Part shown: one piece after another, positions 23,582-30,096 of the stretch
How positions within the stretch are numbered: the first letter of the stretch is position 1
Layout: the number at the start of each line of letters is the position of its first letter
IMG/VR virus record: IMGVR_UViG_3300010379_000012
Span: 1 to 44,298 of that record
Length of the DNA stretch: 44,298 nucleotides
Source of the DNA: a virus
Reading direction: 5' to 3' (one strand)
Made by a program: the position numbers and the translations under genes
The notes under the pieces: model-generated
The model's input: the letters and a program-made list of their open reading frames with translations, nothing else
What the model was told of the DNA's origin: nothing
Databases searched by the model: none

Positions 23582-24706
23582 TTGATTACAGTAGCCTCCA
23601 CCACCGAGAGCCCGGAACAGATTAAAGCCGACCTGGTATCGGCCGGCTTTAAGGTCAACGATGAGACCACCGATGTCACGGGCAAAACGGTGGAAGCCAC
23701 ACCCGCCACACCCCCCACGCCCGCGGCAGAAACGGCGACCACGGTCGCTACCGACCCCGCCGCAGGCCAAACCGCCGCCGAATTGGAAACGGCAACCAAC
23801 CACGAGCCGGAAACCACGGAAGCACCCGCCGGTACACCGGATAAGACGAACAAGAAATTACTGAAGCGCATCGACAAGACCACCGCCAAATGGCGTACGG
23901 AACAGTCGCGGCGAGAGCAGCTCGAAGCGGAAAACGCGGAACTGCGGCGCAAGCTGGCCGGAGGCGGCGAGGGTGTACAAGCGCCCAAACCGCCGGTAGA
24001 GCCAGCCGCGCCCGAAACCGCGACTACTGCCGCCGAAGAGCCGGCCGCCGCTGCCGCGCCCGCCGCCCAAGAGCCGGCGCCGCCCAAACGGCCCCGCCAG
24101 GCCGACTACGCGGACTGGGACGAATACGAAGCCGCTTTGGACAAACACGAACAGGATCTTATCCAGTATCACCGGACGCTGGCGCAAGCCGAGACGCGCA
24201 AGCAGCAGGAAGCCGAGCAGGCTAACAAACAGGCGCAGCAGGCCAACGAACAGTGGGCGACCATCGCCACCGAAGGCCAGAAGCGCTATGCCGACTGGGA
24301 CGCGGTAAAGCCCCAGGCCGGCAGCGAGAACGATGTCCAGTTCCAGGCGGAACTGGGCGCGTTGATCCAGGTATCGAAGATCGCTCCCGACATTCTCTAC
24401 CACCTGGCCAAGAATCCCGCCGATGCACGCTATATCGCGGGATTGCCGGTGCCGGTGGCCGCGCGGGAGCTGGGACGCCTGGAAGCCTATCTCGAACAGA
24501 ACACGGCCGCACCCTCCAGGGGCGCCGCGCCCGCTCGTTCCGCCGCCGCGCCGGCAACCCCGGCGACCGCTCGTGAAACCATCACACCCAAGTCCACTCC
24601 CATTAGTCCCGTGAACACGGGAACCGCCAGCCTGGGGGCCAGCGATCCGGGGCAACTGACGCCCCGTGAGTACCGCCGGCGCCGTATGGCGGGCGAGATC
24701 CACTAA
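23582..24706 (+). CDS. Scaffold protein (capsid assembly)
   Basis: TTG start with AAAGGAA (23569-23575) upstream; no ATG fits. The 374-residue product is highly charged and low in hydrophobics. It has a Thr/Ala/Pro-rich start, a coiled-coil segment (~95-125, RREQLEAENAELRRKLAG), a Pro/Ala-rich linker, a second helical region (DLIQYHRTLAQAETRKQQEA) and a C-terminal basic PREYRRRRMAGEIH. This organisation is that of phage scaffolds, which drive coat assembly through a basic C-terminal end and then exit. Position directly before the coat gene (apart from an HNH insertion) supports it. Confidence 0.85.
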   Translation: MITVASTTESPEQIKADLVSAGFKVNDETTDVTGKTVEATPATPPTPAAETATTVATDPAAGQTAAELETATNHEPETTEAPAGTPDKTNKKLLKRIDKTTAKWRTEQSRREQLEAENAELRRKLAGGGEGVQAPKPPVEPAAPETATTAAEEPAAAAAPAAQEPAPPKRPRQADYADWDEYEAALDKHEQDLIQYHRTLAQAETRKQQEAEQANKQAQQANEQWATIATEGQKRYADWDAVKPQAGSENDVQFQAELGALIQVSKIAPDILYHLAKNPADARYIAGLPVPVAARELGRLEAYLEQNTAAPSRGAAPARSAAAPATPATARETITPKSTPISPVNTGTASLGASDPGQLTPREYRRRRMAGEIH

Positions 24707-24740
24707 CCGACTAAGGGGAGCAGGGGCTCGCAATCGCATG

Positions 24741-24787
24741 CCTCCGCGTCAGGAGGAGTACTGCTACCGGCAGTACAGAAAAAGGAG
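24741..24787 (+). promoter_or_regulatory. Two hairpins followed by a strong Shine-Dalgarno
   Basis: The first hairpin is CCTCC-GCGTCA-GGAGG (24741-24756), the second GTACTGC-TACCG-GCAGTAC (24758-24776), and AAGGAG follows at 24782-24787. No T run follows, so this is not a terminator. The Shine-Dalgarno is about 53 bases before the HNH start. It serves only an 8-codon TTG frame (24799) or the ATG at 24825. It looks like the original leader of the coat gene, now separated from it. Confidence 0.5.
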
Positions 24788-24832
24788 ACGAGTTCTATTT
24801 GAGAGCTTCAGTGGTGGCTGCATAATGAATCT

Positions 24833-24846
24833 GGTCACCAATGAAG
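24833..24846 (+). repeat. 14-base near-copy of the coat-gene start region
   Basis: GGTCACCAATGAAG here matches GGTGACCAATGAAG at 25641-25654 at 13 of 14 positions, 808 bases apart. The first copy spans the start codon of the HNH gene, the second lies near the start of the coat gene. It may be a target-site duplication or a remnant of the interrupted coat leader. Confidence 0.45.
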
Positions 24847-25548
24847 AAGAAGGCTTGCACCAAATGCAAGGTCGAGAAACCGCTCGACGACTTCGTTCCG
24901 CACAAGCAATGTCGGAACGGCCGCGCTGGAGTATGCAAGGCATGCCAACGCGAGTACTTCTCGAAATGGGCCAAAAAGCATCCCGGCCCGGTTCATGTTA
25001 AACCGGCGCCGACCCACAAAGTCTGCGCTAAGTGCGGTCTCGACCAGCCGATCAAGGAATATGTGCGGGACAAGAATCGCACGAACGGGCGATACCCGAC
25101 GTGCAGAACTTGCCGCATCGCTTATTACGAAGAAAACCGGGGGCGGCTCTGCCAGCAGATGGCAGCTTATCGGGAAGCCAACGCCGCGAGCGTGCTTTCG
25201 GACAAACAACGATATGCCAGAAAGCGCTTTTTCTACAAGCGGGCCAGTAACCTGCTCATCCGGGCGCGTAACGACGGCGCCACGCTGCTTCCCCAATGCG
25301 CAGACCTTACGACGGCCCTGTCGCGGCTCTGGAAACGCCAGCGTGGTATCTGTCCTGTTACGGGCAGGCGCCTCAACCGGGACAATGCGCAACTCGATCA
25401 CATTGTGCCGCTCAAACGCGGCGGAAGAGATGAGATCGAAAACCTGCGCTGGGTTCACCGGGACGTGAACTACGCCAAGCGCGACCTGCTCGACCAGAAT
25501 TTCTTTCGGCTTTGCATCGACGTAGTACAGCACCTAAACCTGATCTAA
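24841..25548 (+). CDS. HNH endonuclease with zinc-ribbon repeats (homing type)
   Basis: A 235-residue protein. Two zinc-ribbon-like repeats lie at the N-terminus (CTKC at 6-9 with CKAC at 32-35; CAKC at 62-65 with CRTC at 88-91). They are followed by a helical linker and a C-terminal HNH nuclease (ICPVTGRRL, then DHIVPLKRGG with D186-H187, and N201 in ENLRWVHRDVN). Such genes are mobile endonucleases that cut phage DNA lacking the insertion. The location between scaffold and coat, which are normally adjacent, supports insertion of a free-standing homing gene. No ribosome-binding site lies at a normal distance from the ATG. Confidence 0.88.
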   Translation: MKKKACTKCKVEKPLDDFVPHKQCRNGRAGVCKACQREYFSKWAKKHPGPVHVKPAPTHKVCAKCGLDQPIKEYVRDKNRTNGRYPTCRTCRIAYYEENRGRLCQQMAAYREANAASVLSDKQRYARKRFFYKRASNLLIRARNDGATLLPQCADLTTALSRLWKRQRGICPVTGRRLNRDNAQLDHIVPLKRGGRDEIENLRWVHRDVNYAKRDLLDQNFFRLCIDVVQHLNLI

Positions 25549-25605
25549 GAGTCAGGCCTCTTCAGCCCCCACTAAAGCTCTCGAATCAGCACTCGTTCGT
25601 AATTA

Positions 25606-26847
25606 GTGCCATTACCCAACTCGTTGCTCACGATTAGCATGGTGACCAATGAAGCCCTGCTAGTCCTCACCAACAACCTGGTTTTTGCCAGGAACGTCAA
25701 TCGCAAGTACGACAACTATTTCGGACAATCGGGCGCCAAAATCGGCGCCCAAGTTTCCGTCCGGAAACCGCCCCGTTACGTGGGTCGCCGCGGCCAAGGT
25801 CTCAAGGTCGAAGGCATCGTCGAGTCCGCCGTGACTGTGACGCTCTCCACGCAGTACGGCTGCGACATCGAAGTCTCGACCGCCGACATGCTGTTGTCGA
25901 TCGACGAATTCAGCGACCGCATCCTGCACCCGCAGGTAGCGACGGTCGCCAACATGATCGATTTCGACGGCACCGGCCTGTATAACACCATTCCGGATTT
26001 CGTCGGCACGCCGGGCACGGTTCCCGGCGCGAGCGCCGGCACCGCCGCTCTCGTGTTCCTGAATGCCGGCGTGGCTCTGGATAACAACGCCGCTCCCAAT
26101 GACGGGCTGCGGCGGGCTTATGTGACGCCGCAGATGCAGGCGTACCTGGTCAACGATCTGAAGGGCCTTTTCCAAAGCGCCACCAAGATCAAGGAGCAGT
26201 ACGAAAAGGGCGAGATGGGTACGGCCTTCGGGCTGGACTTCAGCATGGACCAGAACATGCGGACCCATACCATCGGCACCTTCACCGGCACGCCGACCAT
26301 GAACGCCACCGCCGGCCAGACCGGCTCCAGCCTGCTGACCACGGCCTGGACCTCGGGCGACACCTTGAATGTCGGCGACATCATCACCATCGACGGCGTG
26401 TACAAGATCAACCCGCAATCGCGCCAGGTGGTCAATCAGCTTCAACCGTTCGTGGTCACTGCTCCCATGGTGGCCGCCGCCGACACCACCGCGACGATTC
26501 AGATTTACCCGCCGATCGTGCCGCCGGTCAACGGCCTGTCCGTACAGGGGCAGACTGTTTCCGCCGCCCCGGGCGCCACTGCCGCCATCCACGTGTGGGG
26601 CGCAACCGCCACCGTAACCCCGCAGGGCCTGGTCTGCCACCGCGACGCTTTCACGTTCGCTTCGGCCGACCTCCCGCTGCCCAACGGCGTGCACGCTGCT
26701 TACCGCATTTCGGACGACGAGAGCGGGATCTCGATCCGCGCCATCCAGGCCTACGACATCCAGACCGACCAGATGCCGCTGCGCCTCGACGTTCTCGGCG
26801 GCTGGGCCACGCTCCGCAATGAGTTGGCCTGCAGGGCCGCCAGCTAG
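25606..26847 (+). CDS. Major coat protein, P22 coat family
   Basis: A 413-residue HK97-fold shell protein. The N-terminus NSLLTISMVTNEALLVLTNN and the following RKPPRYVGRRG, STADMLLSIDEFSDR, KGLFQSATKIKEQYEKGEMG and GLDFSMDQNMRTHT match the coat group related to P22 gp5. An inserted beta domain is visible around 245-330. GTG at 25606 is chosen because the family consistently begins N.LLTI.M.T.EAL; ATG 25639 would delete this. Neither start has a Shine-Dalgarno. It is followed by a hairpin that may set expression levels. Confidence 0.93.
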   Translation: MPLPNSLLTISMVTNEALLVLTNNLVFARNVNRKYDNYFGQSGAKIGAQVSVRKPPRYVGRRGQGLKVEGIVESAVTVTLSTQYGCDIEVSTADMLLSIDEFSDRILHPQVATVANMIDFDGTGLYNTIPDFVGTPGTVPGASAGTAALVFLNAGVALDNNAAPNDGLRRAYVTPQMQAYLVNDLKGLFQSATKIKEQYEKGEMGTAFGLDFSMDQNMRTHTIGTFTGTPTMNATAGQTGSSLLTTAWTSGDTLNVGDIITIDGVYKINPQSRQVVNQLQPFVVTAPMVAAADTTATIQIYPPIVPPVNGLSVQGQTVSAAPGATAAIHVWGATATVTPQGLVCHRDAFTFASADLPLPNGVHAAYRISDDESGISIRAIQAYDIQTDQMPLRLDVLGGWATLRNELACRAAS

Positions 26848-26867
26848 CTCGACGTTCCAGTCTTCGA

Positions 26868-26885
26868 GGGGCGCACGGGCGCCCC
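26868..26885 (+). terminator. GC hairpin after the coat gene
   Basis: A perfect 7-bp stem GGGGCGC/GCGCCCC with loop ACGG. It is followed by TTGCGGG, not by a T run, so it is probably a partial terminator or an mRNA 3'-end stabiliser for the coat transcript. Confidence 0.45.
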
Positions 26886-26926
26886 TTGCGGGCTGGGCTC
26901 AAAACCTTTTCAGGAGATTTTCAACC

Positions 26927-27532
26927 ATGACAAAACGAATCGTTTCTCTCTTCGCTCTCGTCGCGCTGGCCGCCGTTCTCGCGTTTGGCCAGGGCGGCAT
27001 CAACAAGACCACGCTTTCCAGCGCCGTGGACGCCAATCAGACTTCGCTCTACCTGGTCGCCGGCACGAGTCTTGTGCCGGGCATGATCGGCTACATCGAT
27101 ACGGAGGCCTTCCAGGTGGTCGCCGTGCTTCCGCCCAACACCACGGCCGCGGTAACCGTGCTTTCTATCCGCGGCTACAACGGCACGCAGCAGACCGCTC
27201 ACGTGAAAGCCACGCCGGTATTTGTCGGCACCGCGACGGACTGGGCGAACCTGGGGGCGGTCCCCGGCTCCAGTTCCGCCATCAGCGCTACGGTAGCCTC
27301 CGGCACGACCATCACGGCCTCCGGCACGATGTTCCACGTCAGCGGCACGACCACCATTCAGACCATCAACCCGCCGCCTAATTTCTTCGGCGGGTGCATC
27401 ACCCTCATTCCGGATTCGACGCCGACCTTGGGTACTTCCGGCAATATCAAGCTGGGTTCCACCGCGGTGGCGTATAAGGCACTCAGGGAATGCTACGACG
27501 CCAACACGGCGCTCTGGTATCCCAGCTACTAA
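26927..27532 (+). CDS. Exported protein next to the coat gene, 201 aa
   Basis: ATG at 26927 with CAGGAGA upstream at a normal distance. The N-terminus is a Sec-type signal (MTKRIVSLFALVALAAVLAFGQ). The mature part starts with a beta domain resembling fibre/decoration repeats (TTLSSAVDANQTSLYLVAGT, IGYIDTEAFQVVAVLPPNTT) and continues with a threonine/serine-rich strand region and a C-terminal SGNIKLGSTAVAYKALRECY. The second half resembles phage fibre-type beta repeats. Location after the coat gene would suit a head decoration protein, but decoration proteins are not exported. It lies between two GC hairpins, so it may be a separately controlled unit. Confidence 0.6.
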   Translation: MTKRIVSLFALVALAAVLAFGQGGINKTTLSSAVDANQTSLYLVAGTSLVPGMIGYIDTEAFQVVAVLPPNTTAAVTVLSIRGYNGTQQTAHVKATPVFVGTATDWANLGAVPGSSSAISATVASGTTITASGTMFHVSGTTTIQTINPPPNFFGGCITLIPDSTPTLGTSGNIKLGSTAVAYKALRECYDANTALWYPSY

Positions 27533-27566
27533 CCAGCCTTGTAAGTTGCGGTTTCTCCAACCGTGA

Positions 27567-27594
27567 GGGGCGGCCCCGCGCCGCCCCTGTTTTT
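27567..27594 (+). terminator. Rho-independent terminator after the coat cluster
   Basis: A perfect 8-bp stem GGGGCGGC (27567-27574) and GCCGCCCC (27580-27587) around CCCGC, followed by TGTTTTT. It is the best terminator in the window and closes the scaffold-coat unit. The same stem sequence occurs in the hairpin at 12990-13011. Confidence 0.85.
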
Positions 27595-27610
27595 CCCTGC
27601 CCAAAGACTT

Positions 27611-27955
27611 ATGACCTACGCCTATCCCAAGTGGAAACACCACGCCTCCCTGCCTTCGCGCATGGTGAAGGACCCGGACGAAGAAGCGGCGCTGGGGCCG
27701 GAATGGACCGACCGCCGGCAGCAGCCCATGCACGCCGGGCCGGTAACGCGCTGCCCGCACTGCGAGCGCGTTGAAAAGCAAATTTTTGAAATGAAACAGA
27801 AATTCGATGCGAGCTGGGCCGAAACCATCAAGGACCAGGACTACCTCAATAGCGAGATCGCACGCCTGACGGCCGACAGTGCCGCGCTGCAGAAGCAACT
27901 GGCCGCCGCGAGCAAGCCCCCGCGCAATAAGCCGCCGAAAGCTGCCACCCCATGA
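27611..27955 (+). CDS. Hypothetical coiled-coil protein with CxxC, 114 aa
   Basis: ATG at 27611, just after the terminator. The N-terminus is basic and aromatic (TYAYPKWKHHASLPSRMVKD), followed by a CPHC pair and then a helical coiled coil (EIARLTADSAALQKQL). The C-terminus is proline/lysine-rich. It overlaps the next gene by four bases. It may be a small structural or assembly protein; no family is recognised. Confidence 0.55.
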   Translation: MTYAYPKWKHHASLPSRMVKDPDEEAALGPEWTDRRQQPMHAGPVTRCPHCERVEKQIFEMKQKFDASWAETIKDQDYLNSEIARLTADSAALQKQLAAASKPPRNKPPKAATP

Positions 27956-28683
27956 TCGTCCAGGACCTCATCTACGCCGCGCTGCGTTTGAACGGCGTGC
28001 TGTCCGGGCCCGGCCGCACGGCCAGCACCTACGACCTGGCGGATGGCCTGTGGGCGCTGAACAGTTTGCTCAACCGCTGGTTGAACGAACGCCTGATGGT
28101 CTACCAGGTGGCGCGGACGCTGGTCAACACCGTCGCCGGGCAGCCGGCTTACCAGATCGGCGTGGGCGCGCCCGACTGGAATCTGCCGTGGCCGCCGCGC
28201 ATCGAGCGCGCCTCGATCGTGCTCCTAAGCGCCACGCCCGGGCCGCAGGAACTGCCCATGTATGTCATGGCCACCGTCGAGGAGTGGCAGGCGGTCCCGC
28301 TCAAAAACACGGCCTCGACTTTCCCGCTGTGGTGCTACTACGACCGGGCTTATCCCATCGGGATTTTCAACGTCTGGCCGGTGCCGCAGGAAAACGACCA
28401 GATCGCGCTCTACCTGTGGGAGCAGATCGCACAGTTTGCGGCCGTGACCAGCACCGTGGTATTGCCGCCGGGCTATCAGCGGGCGCTCGAATACGGCCTG
28501 GCGGTGGACCTCATGCCGCGCTATCCGGCCGAAGCCGTGGCCAATCCGCTGGTGATCCAGGAAGCGCGCGACGCCAAAGCGCAGATCAAGTCCATCAACG
28601 CCACGCCGCTCATCGCCGCCTGCGACGCGGGCGTACGCGCGCGGCGCGGCCTTTGGGACTGGCGCATAGGAGATTTCCGGTAA
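27952..28683 (+). CDS. Head-tail adaptor, P22 gp4-like, copy 1
   Basis: A 243-residue protein of the P22 gp4 tail-accessory type, which extends the portal and bridges to the tail hub. The N-terminal helices (VQDLIYAALRLNGVLSGPG, LWALNSLLNRWLNERLMVYQ) are followed by a strand-rich core (WCYYDRAYPIGIFNVWPVP) and a C-terminal helix (LPPGYQRALEYGLAVDLMPR). The next two genes encode diverged copies with the same order of motifs. Position after the coat unit and before the tail hub fits. Confidence 0.85.
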   Translation: MIVQDLIYAALRLNGVLSGPGRTASTYDLADGLWALNSLLNRWLNERLMVYQVARTLVNTVAGQPAYQIGVGAPDWNLPWPPRIERASIVLLSATPGPQELPMYVMATVEEWQAVPLKNTASTFPLWCYYDRAYPIGIFNVWPVPQENDQIALYLWEQIAQFAAVTSTVVLPPGYQRALEYGLAVDLMPRYPAEAVANPLVIQEARDAKAQIKSINATPLIAACDAGVRARRGLWDWRIGDFR

Positions 28684-29402
28684 TGGCTTTCACGGTGCAG
28701 AACATCGCCGACGAAGCGTTGCAGCTCATCGGCATTCTGGTGCCTGGCCGCGGCGCCAACCCCGCCGAATATCAGGCCGTGCTGGACGCGCTCAACCAGA
28801 TAGTGGATGCTTTCTCGGCCGATGGCCTGACGATCTACCAGATGGTGCGCGAGGTCTTCGTCCTGACGGGGATGCCGAGCTACACCATCGGCGCCAGCGC
28901 CACTTTCAATACCACGCGCCCGGAGAAGATCCGCGCCGCAGCCGTGATTTCGACCAACGGCTCGATGCCGTGCCAGGTAGTCAGCGCGGAGAAGTTTTCG
29001 AGCATTATTGACCGCTCGGCGACCGGCGCTTTCGCGGATTTCGTGTGCTGCGATTATGACTTCCCTATTTCGACCATTTACCTGTGGCCGGCGCCGGCGT
29101 CGGGTTCGCTCGAGCTGTGGAGCTACAAGCCACTCACCGGGTTTGTGGCGCTGACGGATACGGTCAACTTCCCGCCGGGTTATCTGGAATGCCTGAAGTT
29201 CAACCTGGCGGTGGTGATTGCGCCCATGTTCCCGGGGGCGCGCCTGGCGCAGACCATTCCCGCCAAGGCACAGATGGCCAAAGCCAGCCTGGGCGCCCTG
29301 AACGCGGTGACCATCGGCAACCCCGCGCCGCCCATGACGCCGGTCCCGCTGCAGCAGCCGTTGACGGCCGTGGATATCGAAAAGGGAAAGGCGGTGGCGT
29401 GA
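28683..29402 (+). CDS. Head-tail adaptor, P22 gp4-like, copy 2
   Basis: ATG overlaps the previous stop (TAATG). The 239-residue product repeats the layout of copy 1: VQNIADEALQLIGILVPG, ALNQIVDAFSADGLTIYQMV, FVCCDYDFPISTIYLWPAP and FPPGYLECLKFNLAVVIAP. Overall identity to its neighbours looks low but the motif order is the same, so these are old tandem duplicates or three subunit types. It is separated from copy 3 by one base. Confidence 0.8.
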   Translation: MAFTVQNIADEALQLIGILVPGRGANPAEYQAVLDALNQIVDAFSADGLTIYQMVREVFVLTGMPSYTIGASATFNTTRPEKIRAAAVISTNGSMPCQVVSAEKFSSIIDRSATGAFADFVCCDYDFPISTIYLWPAPASGSLELWSYKPLTGFVALTDTVNFPPGYLECLKFNLAVVIAPMFPGARLAQTIPAKAQMAKASLGALNAVTIGNPAPPMTPVPLQQPLTAVDIEKGKAVA

Positions 29403-29403
29403 C

Positions 29404-30087
29404 ATGACCATTACCGCCTCCCAACTCATCAGCGATGCCTTGCTGACTATCGGCTCCATCGCCTCGCAGGGCACGGCCGACGAAACGCCGGTCACCAGCG
29501 AAACCGGCGACGGACTCGTTTCGCTCAACAAATTAATCGACTCCTGGAGCGTGGTGGACGCGGACCTGATCCAGCTTGTCGAGACCGCGATCTCGATGGG
29601 CGGCGCCGGGCCTTACACCACGGCGCGGCCGGTGAAGATCAAAGCCGCGAGCTGCAAATCCGGCCAGATTTCGGCGCCGGTGGAGATCTGTTCGGCCGAA
29701 GAATGGTCGGAGATCGTGGACGCCTCGCGCGCCGGGCAGTTCTGCACCAAGCTGTTTTGCGATTACGCCTGGCCCAACTCCAATATCTCGGTCTGGCCGG
29801 CGGCCTCGGGCTCGACCTTGACCCTCTATGCCTTCATGCCGCTGACGCAGTTCACGGCCTTGAGCACTTCGCTCAACCTGCCGCCAGGGTATGCGCGGGC
29901 ATTGACGCTCAACCTGGCGGTGGACCTGGCCGAGCAGTACGGGCGGCCTGTCACGCAGAGTCTGGTGGCCAGCGCGCAGCAGGCGCGGGCCGACCTGGTG
30001 GCGGTCAACGCGCGGATTCTGGGCGCGGGCCTGCCGCCGCGCCAGCCGCTGCCGCAGTCGCCGGCCGAAGGGCAGCAGGCCGCTTGA
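29404..30087 (+). CDS. Head-tail adaptor, P22 gp4-like, copy 3
   Basis: The 227-residue product has the same motif order: ASQLISDALLTIGSIASQG, SLNKLIDSWSVVDADLIQLV, KLFCDYAWPNSNISVWPAA and LPPGYARALTLNLAVDLAEQ. It lacks the RW/DAF-type helix residues of copies 1 and 2 but keeps the PPGY helix. The tail hub gene follows 9 bases later. Three adjacent copies are unusual, since P22 has one gp4. Confidence 0.78.
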   Translation: MTITASQLISDALLTIGSIASQGTADETPVTSETGDGLVSLNKLIDSWSVVDADLIQLVETAISMGGAGPYTTARPVKIKAASCKSGQISAPVEICSAEEWSEIVDASRAGQFCTKLFCDYAWPNSNISVWPAASGSTLTLYAFMPLTQFTALSTSLNLPPGYARALTLNLAVDLAEQYGRPVTQSLVASAQQARADLVAVNARILGAGLPPRQPLPQSPAEGQQAA

Positions 30088-30096
30088 GCTTCTCCC

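Noticed and set aside
24738-25001. Plus-strand frame starting MPPRQEEYCYRQY before and over the HNH gene
   Set aside because: It overlaps the N-terminal zinc ribbons of the HNH protein in another frame and its later part has no protein-like pattern.
24797-25606. Group I intron in the coat leader
   Set aside because: A splice model with T before and G at the end can be drawn, but only about 100 non-coding bases would remain beside the HNH frame, too few for a ribozyme core, and no conserved P7-type element was seen. Kept only as a question in the findings.
28521-29531. 336-codon minus-strand frame
   Set aside because: It lies opposite the adaptor genes; residue composition is that of a shadow (R/H/G-rich without a fold pattern).
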